Shown here: piece by piece, positions 9,052-18,246 of the stretch
How the letters are laid out: each line of letters starts with the position of its first letter
How positions within the stretch are numbered: position 1 is the first letter of the stretch
DNA from: JAFNAG01 sp963824985
GTDB taxonomy: Bacteria; Acidobacteriota; UBA6911
Assembly: GCA_963824985.1 (NCBI GenBank)
Contig: CAWGRQ010000042.1
Location: forward strand, 1 to 64,000
Length of the DNA: 64,000 nt
Direction of reading: 5' to 3'
The notes under the pieces: model-generated
The model's database searches: none
What the model was told of the DNA's origin: nothing
Seen by the model: the letters and a program-made list of their open reading frames with translations, nothing else
Made by a program: the position numbers and the translations under genes

Positions 9052-11034
9052 ATGAAACAAGTCCCGGTTATCGTGCCAAGTACCAGGTTCCTGGCATTTA
9101 TTGCCGTCGTTGTTTTGACCTTGACCCCGGCTGGAGTGCAGGGCGAGCCACCTCAGGGAGCACAAGGCGCCGCGTCCGCCTCGGTTCTGAGCCCGGAACA
9201 GACCCTCAGGCGATACGGGATTTCCGATCTGGCGCTTTCTCCGGACGAAAAGTACGTTGCGTTTGTGGTATCCGATCCTATTAAGGGAGGCGACCAGCGG
9301 CGGAACATCTGGCTCCTCAAAACGGAGACCAGGGTGCTGATTCACTTCACGACTTCCGAGAAGTCCGACAGCCAGCCTCGTTGGTCCCCGGACGGGCAGA
9401 GTCTTGCCTTTGTATCCACCCGCGGCGAACGGCCTCAGATCTACACGGTGCGTATCGATGGCGGCGAAGCTCAGGCGATTACGGAAAGCAGGACCGGCGT
9501 TCAGAGCTTTGAATGGTCCCCCGACGGCAAACAGATTGCGTTCCTGGCGAGAGTGCCGAATTCTGAATCAGAAGAAAAGAAGCTCAAGGAGAAAGATGAC
9601 GCCAGGACTGTCGATCGGGACGACAAGAACTCCTTGATCCACCTGATCGATCTTCAGTCGCGCAAAGTCCGGGCATTGAGCGAAGCGAAGTGGCGGATTT
9701 CGAGCTTCACCTGGACGCCGCAAGGAGATCAGCTGATCCTATCCGCAAATGACGCGCCTCATCCGGATTGGATGGCCAATCGAATTTACTCACTCCGCAT
9801 CAGCGATGGGAAAATGACCGAAATCGCGGCCCCCCGCGGGCCTTTTGGCGGTATCAGGATATCGCCTGACGGCAAGAGTATTGCCTACACGGGATCGCGG
9901 GGCGACGGCCCGGACCCGCATGATCTTCTGCTGATGCCGATCGCCGGCGGGGAACCGGCCAATCTGACTTCCGCATCGATCGACCGTCCCATCGGCGCTT
10001 TCACCTGGCGGCGCGACGGCAGTCTGCTTGCCGGCGTCACCACCGGATTCACTCGAGTCTTCTATGCCATCACCACAGACGGAAAAGCTCAGAGAATGCG
10101 CGAGGTTCCGGTCCCGCTCTCCGGTGCGTTCGTGGCCGGGCCGGAGGTGCTGGCATACCTGGCTGAGAGCACGACCGTTGCCCCCGAGCTTTGGCTGTCG
10201 CGCAAAGGCGGCATGGCCGAAAAGGTTACTCAGTTCAACAAGGAATGGGAGGCCATTCCACTCAGCAAACTCGATATCGTACGCTACCGCAGCTTTGATG
10301 GTAAGGAAATCGAGGCTGGAATTCTCAAACCGGCGGGCTATCGGGCGGGGGCGAAAGCGCCGTTCATCGTGATGGTCCACGGCGGACCTACGGGATCCTG
10401 GGCCGATCGGTTCGACCGGTGGGGCCAGCTGTTGGCATCCCGGGGCTATGTTATTTTGTATCCAAACATCCGGGGCTCGCTCGGCTATGGACACGAATTC
10501 GTGATCAGCAACCGCTATGACTGGGGCGGAGGCGACTGGAAAGACGTGATGGCGGCCGTGGATTACGCCATCAGCCAGGGCCTCGCCGATCCGGAACGAC
10601 TGGGCATCGGCGGCTGGTCTTACGGCGGCTATATGGCGGCATGGGCGGTCACGCAGACTACTCGTTTCAAGGCGTCCGTATCGGGCGCGCCGATGACTGA
10701 TCTCGCAAGCGAATTCGGCACCGAAAGCGCCGGGGTCAACATCGGCGACACCTGGGCGCTTGGGACTCCTTACGAGAACCAGGAACTCTTCATCAGGCAA
10801 TCTCCCGTCACCTTTGTTAAAAACGTAAAAACGCCCACACTGCTCCTTAACGGCGTGGAAGACACTACCGATCCTATCGGCCAGGTCGAACAGTTCTACC
10901 GGGGTCTGAAACGATACCAGGTCGAATGTGAATTGGTGGTGTATCCGCGCGAGGGCCACGGCATTCGTGAAGAAAAACACCAGCTCGACGTGCTCAATCG
11001 CGTCATCGGCTGGTATGAAAAATACCTGAAGTAG
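9052..11034 (+). CDS. Secreted S9-family peptidase (dipeptidyl/acylaminoacyl-peptidase type)
   Basis: 660 residues from ATG 9052 with an ideal Shine-Dalgarno (GGAAGGAGG, 4 bases before). Residues 1-28 are a signal peptide. An N-terminal beta-propeller (blades marked ALSPDEK, RWSPDGQSLAF, EWSPDGKQIAF, RISPDGKSIAY) is followed from ~residue 400 by the hydrolase domain. This has FIVMVHGGPTGSW (oxyanion region), the nucleophile Ser in GGWSYGGYMAAW, the Asp in LLLNGVEDTTDP and the His in YPREGHGIREE. The triad is complete. It is a likely periplasmic exopeptidase that removes dipeptides or blocked residues. Confidence 0.93.
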   Translation: MKQVPVIVPSTRFLAFIAVVVLTLTPAGVQGEPPQGAQGAASASVLSPEQTLRRYGISDLALSPDEKYVAFVVSDPIKGGDQRRNIWLLKTETRVLIHFTTSEKSDSQPRWSPDGQSLAFVSTRGERPQIYTVRIDGGEAQAITESRTGVQSFEWSPDGKQIAFLARVPNSESEEKKLKEKDDARTVDRDDKNSLIHLIDLQSRKVRALSEAKWRISSFTWTPQGDQLILSANDAPHPDWMANRIYSLRISDGKMTEIAAPRGPFGGIRISPDGKSIAYTGSRGDGPDPHDLLLMPIAGGEPANLTSASIDRPIGAFTWRRDGSLLAGVTTGFTRVFYAITTDGKAQRMREVPVPLSGAFVAGPEVLAYLAESTTVAPELWLSRKGGMAEKVTQFNKEWEAIPLSKLDIVRYRSFDGKEIEAGILKPAGYRAGAKAPFIVMVHGGPTGSWADRFDRWGQLLASRGYVILYPNIRGSLGYGHEFVISNRYDWGGGDWKDVMAAVDYAISQGLADPERLGIGGWSYGGYMAAWAVTQTTRFKASVSGAPMTDLASEFGTESAGVNIGDTWALGTPYENQELFIRQSPVTFVKNVKTPTLLLNGVEDTTDPIGQVEQFYRGLKRYQVECELVVYPREGHGIREEKHQLDVLNRVIGWYEKYLK

Positions 11035-11270
11035 TCCCAGGGCGCAGTCCGGCTAACCAAACCTGATCGTGGCGCGGCCTGCAGAGAGTATGGCGATGCC
11101 GTTGCCTCGGATTGCGCCAGAGGGCTTCGCTGATGTGCTCCGCCAGACGGGAGACAAACGTCAGTCTCAAAGACCGCTTGAACGGGCTCTTGCGGAACTC
11201 GGGGAGATGGACATCCCCAGAGTGTCGTCAATCTTTACTTCATGTCAAGCATGCGATCGGATCAGCCGGC

Positions 11271-11684
11271 TCAGGCGCCGGGGATCCTGAGCACCTGGCC
11301 GACCTGGATCTTGTTCGGGTCGCTGAGCTTGTCTTTATTAGCCTCAAAAATCTTCATGTAGGAGTTGGCGTTGCCATAGAATTGCTTCGCGATCTTCGAC
11401 AGAGTGTCGCCCGACTGCACCGTGTAGGTCTTCGGCTCCGGTGGGGATGGTTTGGGGGACGCCATGCTCGGATCGATCCCGATGTCGCAGGTCAAGTCAC
11501 CGAAACTCGGGTCAACGAGCTTGACCTGGTTCCAGATTTCGTTCTTCAGCTCTTGTGTGCTCGCAGAGGCTTTGATGAACAACTTGTTATCCTGCACGTG
11601 GAGGTTGTGCATCCGCAGACCCTTCTGTTCGATCAGCCGCAGCACTGACTGATACTTAGACTTGAGCTCCTCTAAGCGATCCAT
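11271..11684 (-). CDS. BON-LysM small protein (Kbp/YgaU-like)
   Basis: 137 residues from ATG 11684, preceded by AAGGAGAG. The N-terminal ~75 residues (VLRLIEQKGLRMHNLHVQDN) form a BON-like alpha/beta unit. The C-terminus is a LysM domain (YTVQSGDTLSKIAKQFYG to GQVLRIPGA). E. coli Kbp has the same BON-LysM order and size and is a potassium-binding stress protein without a signal peptide, and none is seen here. It is first in a run of small envelope or stress genes (DUF937, GlsB-like, BON) and probably belongs to an osmotic or envelope stress response. Confidence 0.8.
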   Translation of the reverse strand: MDRLEELKSKYQSVLRLIEQKGLRMHNLHVQDNKLFIKASASTQELKNEIWNQVKLVDPSFGDLTCDIGIDPSMASPKPSPPEPKTYTVQSGDTLSKIAKQFYGNANSYMKIFEANKDKLSDPNKIQVGQVLRIPGA

Positions 11685-11784
11685 AATCTCTCCTTTCGAA
11701 TACTCAGATGTTTCGATGATAGACAACCACCCCTCGGCCCCAAGTGCCGATGTCTGGGGAAAACGACAGTCTGTAACGGGGCGG

Positions 11785-12339
11785 TTACCTGCCGAACAAC
11801 TTTGATGCCATGCCGAGGACGTTGTCGACCACGGAGCCGTCCTTGTTGGTGTCAAGAAACTGGCTGAGAATTCCCATCAGCCCGCCCGGCGCCGGAGCGT
11901 TGCCGGCCGCCTGGGCGGCGGGGCCGGAGCGCTGCTTGCTCAACGCACCCATGGCCATGGCGGCAACCAGGGGCAACATCTTCTTGAGCACATCTTCTCC
12001 GATCCCTGTCTGTGCGGCAGCGTTGCGGGCGACCTGGCGGCTGACATCCTTGCTTCCCAAAATGTGTCCGAGTATGCCGTTGCCGTCCTGGATAGTCCTT
12101 TCGCTCCCCAGGGTCTCAGGGCTGTCGATGTAGCGTTCATGCCCTCCTGCTGAAAGCGCGCCTATCAGACTCTCGATCCCTCCCGGGGTTGCGGCATTGC
12201 GGGCCAAGCCCTGGCCAAGAGCAGGCAGCAGATTGGTAACCGCTGATGAAGTTTGATTCTCGTCCAGACCGAAGTTCCGGGCAAGCCCCCGGACAGCGTC
12301 TCCGCCGCCGGCGTTCAACACCAACGTCAATAGATCCAT
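11785..12339 (-). CDS. DUF937 (YidB-like) protein
   Basis: 184 residues from ATG 12339 (GGTAGGGG upstream). The all-helical repeat pattern MDLLTLVLNAGGGDAVRGLA, FGLDENQTSSAVTNLLPALG and LKKMLPLVAAMAMGALSK is the DUF937 signature. A short Gly/Pro linker leads to a second helical hairpin ending in VDNVLGMASKLFGR with DTNKDGS, a calcium-loop-like motif. The molecular role of the family is unknown. It often sits beside LysM/BON stress proteins, as here, about 100 bases upstream of the Kbp-like gene on the same strand. Confidence 0.8.
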   Translation of the reverse strand: MDLLTLVLNAGGGDAVRGLARNFGLDENQTSSAVTNLLPALGQGLARNAATPGGIESLIGALSAGGHERYIDSPETLGSERTIQDGNGILGHILGSKDVSRQVARNAAAQTGIGEDVLKKMLPLVAAMAMGALSKQRSGPAAQAAGNAPAPGGLMGILSQFLDTNKDGSVVDNVLGMASKLFGR

Positions 12340-12452
12340 TTCCCCTACCAATTCAACTGATTCGTTCCCTGATGGCAGGGCACGCCGTGTGACTGTTCGG
12401 GACGCCCCCAATAAGCCGGGACTCAGCGCAGGCTTTGTTCAAGAATGGCAGC

Positions 12453-12713
12453 TTACGAAGTTGCCTGCTTTTTCCTGATCAGGCGGTAGGCTGCCAGCAG
12501 GATGATGGCACCCACGACGGCAGCGATGAAGCCCCCCGACTCCCCTTCCTGATACCAGCCGATGAGTCGTCCCAGGTATGTTGCAATCAGCGCTCCGACC
12601 ACACCCAATGCAGTCGTGATCAGGAATCCTCCCGGATCCTTCCCAGGCATCAGGAACTTCGCGACAGCGCCGGCGATAAACCCGATGATGATGATCCAGA
12701 GTAGATGTAGCAT
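12453..12713 (-). CDS. GlsB/YeaQ/YmgE-family small membrane protein
   Basis: 86 residues, matching this family's length. Three hydrophobic segments are seen (LLWIIIIGFIAGAVAKFL, ITTALGVVGALIATYLG, FIAAVVGAIILLAAYRLI), with the family's MPGKDPGG loop between the first and second. These transglycosylase-associated proteins are inner-membrane stress proteins of unclear biochemistry. The start at ATG 12713 has GAGAGGG upstream. It lies on the same strand as the DUF937 and Kbp-like genes and may be co-transcribed with them. Confidence 0.88.
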   Translation of the reverse strand: MLHLLWIIIIGFIAGAVAKFLMPGKDPGGFLITTALGVVGALIATYLGRLIGWYQEGESGGFIAAVVGAIILLAAYRLIRKKQATS

Positions 12714-12916
12714 ATTGCCCTCTCAGTTGGGGAACCGCTTCGCCCAGCATACTCTATTGTACCGACACGTCAAGTGCCCGAGGAGTAACGGACGTCGATG
12801 CCGCCGGGAAATATCCCCAGTTTTCATGCGGCTGCAACTTTTCCCAAGCCAGAGGATCAATTCATACAGTTATGGTGAATTGCAGAAACGCGAATACGCG
12901 TTGATAGGGGGTACAT

Positions 12917-13486
12917 ATGGCGGCAAGGAGCTGGAGAACAAGATCTCTGTCCACGATATTTTTGCCGGTCGTTTTGTGCGGCATGTTTCAATTCGGATCG
13001 GCGTTTGCCGGAGAGATTCCAGGCGCCCGATTGAGCCAGCCATTGACGAAGGTGGCGGATACCGTGCGGCAAAATCTGGCAAGGCTTCCATACTATGATG
13101 TTTTTGATTATGTCAGATTCGACTTAGTGGAGCCCGGCACCGTGTTACTCACGGGAGAGGTCACGCGGCCCGCCCTGAAGTCGGATGCCGAGACCGCCGT
13201 GAGCAGGGTCGCCGGCGTGCAGAAGGTGGTGAACAGAATCGAGGTCCTGCCGGCCTCGCCCGGTGATGAAGCCATCCGTTGGGCCGCTTTCAAAGCGATT
13301 TTTGAGAAACCCAGTCTGCAGGGTTATGCCGTTCAAAATGTTTCACCGCTCAGAATCGTCGTTGAGAACGGCACGATAACACTTGATGGCAGGGTCGCAA
13401 GCAAGTTTGACAGGACTTTGATCGAAGATACGGCCCGATCTGTTCCAGGCATTGCGGGTGTGATTGACAACCTGACGGTTCGATAG
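12917..13486 (+). CDS. Exported double-BON-domain protein
   Basis: 189 residues with a signal peptide (to about SAFAGE, residue 32). The first BON domain spans ~45-112 (VEPGTVLLTGEVTRPALKSD, VAGVQKVVNRIEVLP) and the second ~115-189 (VVENGTITLDGRVASKFDR, VPGIAGVIDNLTV). BON domains bind phospholipid and, in OsmY/DolP-type proteins, act in the periplasm in envelope maintenance and osmotic stress. The start is ATG 12917 after AGGGGGT. It is divergently placed from the small stress-gene run. Confidence 0.85.
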   Translation: MAARSWRTRSLSTIFLPVVLCGMFQFGSAFAGEIPGARLSQPLTKVADTVRQNLARLPYYDVFDYVRFDLVEPGTVLLTGEVTRPALKSDAETAVSRVAGVQKVVNRIEVLPASPGDEAIRWAAFKAIFEKPSLQGYAVQNVSPLRIVVENGTITLDGRVASKFDRTLIEDTARSVPGIAGVIDNLTVR

Positions 13487-13552
13487 TTCCGGATAAGGAC
13501 GAGCAGCGTTTTCAGACTGAACGGAGAAGGGCTATCCCATGGCCGCGCGGGG

Positions 13553-15922
13553 TCAGCGCAGATTCAGCCGGTCGAAAAGCCACACCTTGACCCAGTCGAG
13601 GCAGGCGAAGTAAACGATTCCAGCGCATGCCACGCCTAAGAAAAATGACGCGCGGATCGCCGGCATGAGAATGCCGCCGAGCGCAAGAATTGCGGCTGAC
13701 GCCAAGCCAAACACGCGAGCTGCCTACGAGAAAACGGCTGGGCCGCGACTGCCAGAAGTGCCCCCGCTCCCGCAGGAGATAGACGCCGGCCTGCGAGCTG
13801 AGGATCAAAGTCGCAAACATCAAGGTTTGAAGATGCGGCATGTCCAGGCGGAGCACATTGATAGCCGTACAGGAAGACACCGAGTGAGAAGACCAGCTTG
13901 CAAGCCGGCGAGGACGGTGGCGGCCAAAAGAATGCCGCGGGTGTTCCATCGGTTCGGGCGCCGTGAGTACTGCCATCCGGTCGGTTGAGAGGGACATCGT
14001 AAGGAAGTCATTGAGGAAAAGGAACAGCACCATCAGCAGCGGCGTGATCGGCTTCGTGCCTGGTTACCAGAAATCCGATTACCAACAGCGCCATGATCTC
14101 GATCTTCTTGATCAGCATGTTGAGGGTGTAGGTGATGATGCGCTGGAATACAAGCCGGCTCGTTTCGATCGCGGGCACCACACCGCCCAGTCCCGGGCGG
14201 GTCAACACCATGGCTGCGGCGGCTTTCGCCACGTCGGTCGCGTTGGCTACCGCGATCCCCGCTTCGGCCTGACGCAGCGCAGGGGCATCGTTGACTCCGT
14301 CCCCGCTCATCCCAACCACCTCGCCACGACGCTGGAAAGCCCCGGACCAGCCGGAATTTGTCTTCGGGAAACACGCCGGCGAACACACCGCAGTCGAGCG
14401 CGTCTCCGCACAGGTCGCCGTGCGAGCTTTTCGGGCGAACAAACGTTGCCTGAAATCCCCACCTGTTCGGCCACACTGCGTGCCGTGATGGCATTGTCGC
14501 CGGTGACCATGACGATGCGGACGCCCGCGTCGCGGATCGCACTCACGACGGATTTCGAATCCTCGCGCACGGCGTCCTCAAGCCCCAGCAGACCGACAAG
14601 GCGCATTTGGCCCGCCGTTCCTTCGGCCACCCCAAGCACACGTTGCCCGCGTCCGACGATGATTTCAGCCTGAGGTTGCCAGACCGTGTCCGCGGCGCCG
14701 GTCAGTTTCGCGACAACTGCGGGCGCACCTTTCATGAAACGGCGAGAGCCTTCTTTGATCACGATACACAGCCTCAGCGCGCTTGGTGGCCGGGTCGAAA
14801 GGCTTGAACTCAATTCGCTCCATTTCGCCGTCCTGCCAGCCGCGGTCGGTGGCGGCCTTGATGATGGCGCCATCCACGGGATCCTGACCGGCCGGGTCGC
14901 TGGCCAACGCCGCGGCACGCAGGAGATCCTCTTCGGATGCGCCAGGGGCGGCCCAGAGGGCGCTTACCGTGGCCTGGTTGCGAGTCAGGGTTCCAGTTTT
15001 GTCGCTGCACAACACGGTCATGGAGGCGATGTCGTGCAGGGCGCTCAGGCGTGTGATGAGGACACCGTGTTTGGAAAGTTCCACCGAGCCCAGCGCTGCC
15101 GCGAGCGTGAAGGTGGCGGGCAACGCGACTGGAATGGAGGCGAGCAAAATGGTCAGCAACAACGGCAGAATGAAGCCGAGGGACATGCCGACGTGGTGGG
15201 CGTAGCCGATCACGATCACGACCATCGCCGCGTTTACGACGAAGAGGTTTTTGACTACACCCACAATCTCGTGCTCCTGCCGGTTGGCCGAGCCTGCAGT
15301 ACGAACGAGTTCGGCGGTCTTCCCGAAGAAAGTGCGTGCGCCCGTGGCGGCAACTTCACCCGTGGCCTCGCCGCCGCGCACCATGGACCCCGCGTAGGCC
15401 GTGCTTGCCGGACTCGACGGAAGCGGCAGCGGATTCGCCCGTGAGCGCCGATTGGTCCACGAGCAACGATCCGTCCTCCAGCTTGACGTCCGCCGGCACG
15501 ATGGTGCCCTGTCGCAGATGAATGACATCGCCCGGCACCAGGTCCTCGGCCGGCAACGTGGTCCACACACCGTCGCGCCGAACGCGGGCCAGCACACTCG
15601 CAGTTGTTGACGCAGGAGCGCCAGTGCCTTTTGCGCGCGGCCTTCCTGCAGCAGGCTCAGCGTCAGCATTCAAAACGAGGAGTCCGCCGATCACGGCTGC
15701 CTCCACCCTCTCTCCGAGAAAGAGCTGGATGATGATCGTGGCTTCCAGCAGCCAGGGGATGGGCGCCCAGAACCGCTTGACGAAGGCCTTCAGCGGGTGG
15801 GCCTTTTCCTCCACGACGGCATTAGGGCCGTATTGCTTGAGCCGCGCCTGAGCTTCGGCAGTAGTCAGGCCCTGCTGGTTAGGAGATCGGACGATACTCG
15901 AAGCCGGGTTTTGCTCTGACAT
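13553..15922 (-). pseudogene. P-type (plasma-membrane H+-ATPase-like) ATPase, multiply frameshifted
   Basis: The minus-strand frames together spell one IIIA-type ATPase of about 790 residues. The N-terminus is GLTTAEAQARLKQYGPNAV, followed by the actuator motif ALTGES, the phosphorylation site CSDKTGTLT, MVTGDNAITARSVAEQVG, the hinge GMSGDGVNDAPALRQA and a final membrane segment ending VKVWLFDRLNLR. All catalytic motifs survive. At least seven shifts (about 15665, 15605, 15395, 14770, 14430, 14030 and 13960) break the frame. As read, it cannot make a full pump. It could be a decayed gene or a stretch of poor consensus. Confidence 0.8.
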
Positions 15923-16042
15923 GGTATCAGAATAGCGTGCCAGGCCTGGAGATTAAACCTTATTCAAGAATGCAAAGGCGCCCGGTAAGCTCAAAGGCAA
16001 AAAACCGAATTCTCCAGGCCTGACACCGCGCCCGGGTTCGGC

Positions 16043-18184
16043 TTATTTTCCCAGCAGTACCACCGTGGTCCTTGGATCGACGACATGTCGGTCCGCCGGA
16101 TCCGGCAGGGGTTCCGCATCGTCGTCCAGAATATCTTCTCCCGCGGGGCGGCTTGTGTCGATCGCGCGCCGCCAGCGGACTCCCGGTGGAAGCGGCGGCA
16201 CCATAACCTCGCGCTGCCGGTAATCCGCGTTCAGGATGAGGAAAAGGAAGTACGATCCCGCTTCCGACGGTTCTTCGTTCCCGTCGAGGAGGTAGCACAG
16301 CAGCCGGCCCTCCGGATCGTCCCAACGGGGCGGGTTGAGATCCACCCCGAACCACTGGATGTCGGGGACCGCGTTCTCGTCCAGGTCCGTGTCCTTGCCG
16401 GTGAAGAACTTGCGCCGCTGGAGGATCGTGTATTTCTTCGTGAATGCGATCGCCTTCTGAAAAAAGGCGACCATGTCCGCGTTTCGCCGGGCCTCCCCCC
16501 AGTCGAACCAGGAGATCGGGTTGTCCTGGCAGTAGGCGTTGTTGTTCCCCCCCTGCGTGCGGAGGAATTCGTCGCCTCCAAGAATCATCGGGGTGCCGGA
16601 GGAGAAGAGCAGCATGCAGGCGTGGTTCTTTGCCAGCTGCCGCCGCAGCCGTGCGATCTCGGGGTCGTCCGTAGCGCCTTCTGCCCCGCAGTTCCATGAA
16701 CTGTTGTCGTTCGTGCCATCCCGGTTCCCCTCGAGGTTCGCCTCGTTGTGTTTTTCGTTGTAGGAAACGAGGTCCCCAAGAGTGAAGCCGTCGTGGCAGG
16801 TAACGAAGTTGACGCTGTTGTAGGCGGAGCGTCCGTCGTCGGCGTACAGGTCGGCCGATCCCGTCAGCCGGAATCCGAGGTCCCGAAGCTGCCCGCCATC
16901 CCCCTTCACGAAACGGCGCACCGTGTCGCGGAACCGGCCGTTCCACTCCGACCAGTCCACGGGGAAGTTCCCCACCTCGTAAGTTCCCAGGTCCCACGGT
17001 TCGGCGATGAGCTTGGCCCTCTGCAGCACCGGGTCCTGTGAAACAGCATCGAAGAAGGAGGCGCACCTCTGGTACATCCCGCCTTCGCGCCCCAACACGG
17101 AGGCAAGATCGAACCGGAACCCGTCGACGTGCATCGTTTCGACCCAGTACCGCATCGAGTCCATCACCAGCCGGATCGTCGGAGCGGTCGACGGGTTGAA
17201 GGTGTTGCCGCATCCCGTCCAGTTAATGTAATAGCGCGCCGGCTCGTGAGGCCCTCCGGTCAGTACATAGTAGGAGGGATTATCTATCCCCTTGAAGGAG
17301 AAGGTGGGGCCCAGTTCGTTCCCCTCCCCCGTATGGTTGTAAACCACGTCAAGGAATACCTCGATCCCCGCGCGGTGCAGCTCCCGCACCAGCGTCTTGA
17401 ACTCTTCCACCTGGCACCCGGGGCGGCGACCGGTGCCGTAGGAGACTTCCGGAGCGAAGAAGGCGGCCGTGTTGTATCCCCAGTAGTTCGTAAGCCCCTT
17501 CGCCCGGAGGAAGTCTTCGACATAGAACTGCTGCACCGGGAGCAGCTCGACGGCGTTCACGCCGAGGGACTGAAGGTACGGAATCTTCTCGACGAAGCCC
17601 AGGTACGTCCCCGGGTGGGCCACCATCGAGGAGGGGTGGGCGGTGAATCCCTTCAGGTGGGTTTCGTAGATCACGATCCGCTCGAACGGGATGGACGGCG
17701 GCGTGTCCCCCCTCCAGTCGAACCGGTCGTCCACCACGATCGCCTTTGGGATGATGGCCTGGTTTTCGCGGCAGTCGGAGGAGAGGTCCCGCGCCGCGTC
17801 GCCTGGTCCGTAGGCCAGCAGCAGGTTGTCCTCGTTGACGATCTTGCCGGTGAGCGCTTTCGCGTACGGGTCGATCAGCAGCTTCCGGTCGTTGAACCGA
17901 AGGCCGCGGGCCGGGTTGAAGGGACCGCGAACCTTGTACCCGTAAAGCTGGCCGGCGCCGGCGCCATGGACGAAGACGTGCCAGGCGAACCGGTCCCGGT
18001 CCTGGACGCGGATAACGTCGGTGGGATCGCCGTCGGCGTGTTCGAAGAGGAGGAGCCATACCTCTTCCGCGGTCGTGGAGTAGAGGGAGAAATTGACCCC
18101 TTCCGGCTCCGGGGTGGCGCCCAGGGGGTAGTGACATCCCGATGAGAGCTTCCGGTTCGTGCGGTGCGACAGGTCGTTCGTCAC
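16043..18184 (-). CDS. glgX: Glycogen debranching enzyme GlgX (isoamylase-type, GH13)
   Basis: 713 residues from GTG 18184, chosen because GAGGAGG lies about 8 bases upstream. Longer in-frame starts up to 18301 would run into the preceding gene. An N-terminal CBM48 (YPLGATPEPEGVNFSLYSTT) is followed by the GH13 barrel. This carries DVVYNHTGEGN (region I), DGFRFDLAS with the nucleophile Asp (region II), IAEPWDLG with the acid/base Glu (region III) and VTCHDGFTL (region IV). The NWTGCGNTFN segment is typical of GlgX/TreX. It cleaves alpha-1,6 branches of glycogen or limit dextrin in the cytoplasm. No other glycogen genes are nearby. Confidence 0.93.
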   Translation of the reverse strand: MTNDLSHRTNRKLSSGCHYPLGATPEPEGVNFSLYSTTAEEVWLLLFEHADGDPTDVIRVQDRDRFAWHVFVHGAGAGQLYGYKVRGPFNPARGLRFNDRKLLIDPYAKALTGKIVNEDNLLLAYGPGDAARDLSSDCRENQAIIPKAIVVDDRFDWRGDTPPSIPFERIVIYETHLKGFTAHPSSMVAHPGTYLGFVEKIPYLQSLGVNAVELLPVQQFYVEDFLRAKGLTNYWGYNTAAFFAPEVSYGTGRRPGCQVEEFKTLVRELHRAGIEVFLDVVYNHTGEGNELGPTFSFKGIDNPSYYVLTGGPHEPARYYINWTGCGNTFNPSTAPTIRLVMDSMRYWVETMHVDGFRFDLASVLGREGGMYQRCASFFDAVSQDPVLQRAKLIAEPWDLGTYEVGNFPVDWSEWNGRFRDTVRRFVKGDGGQLRDLGFRLTGSADLYADDGRSAYNSVNFVTCHDGFTLGDLVSYNEKHNEANLEGNRDGTNDNSSWNCGAEGATDDPEIARLRRQLAKNHACMLLFSSGTPMILGGDEFLRTQGGNNNAYCQDNPISWFDWGEARRNADMVAFFQKAIAFTKKYTILQRRKFFTGKDTDLDENAVPDIQWFGVDLNPPRWDDPEGRLLCYLLDGNEEPSEAGSYFLFLILNADYRQREVMVPPLPPGVRWRRAIDTSRPAGEDILDDDAEPLPDPADRHVVDPRTTVVLLGK

Positions 18185-18246
18185 CGTTTCCACCTCCTCG
18201 CGAATCCAGGGTCTGCCGAATATGACCTTCCACAGGCTATCCTGAA

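Noticed and set aside
9790..10980. 396-codon minus-strand frame opposite the S9 peptidase at 9052
   Set aside because: Same reasoning: the coding strand is unambiguous.
17129..18145. Long plus-strand open frame opposite glgX
   Set aside because: Antisense shadow of a gene with complete GH13 motifs; no ribosome site, no family resemblance, Val/Gly/Arg-biased composition.
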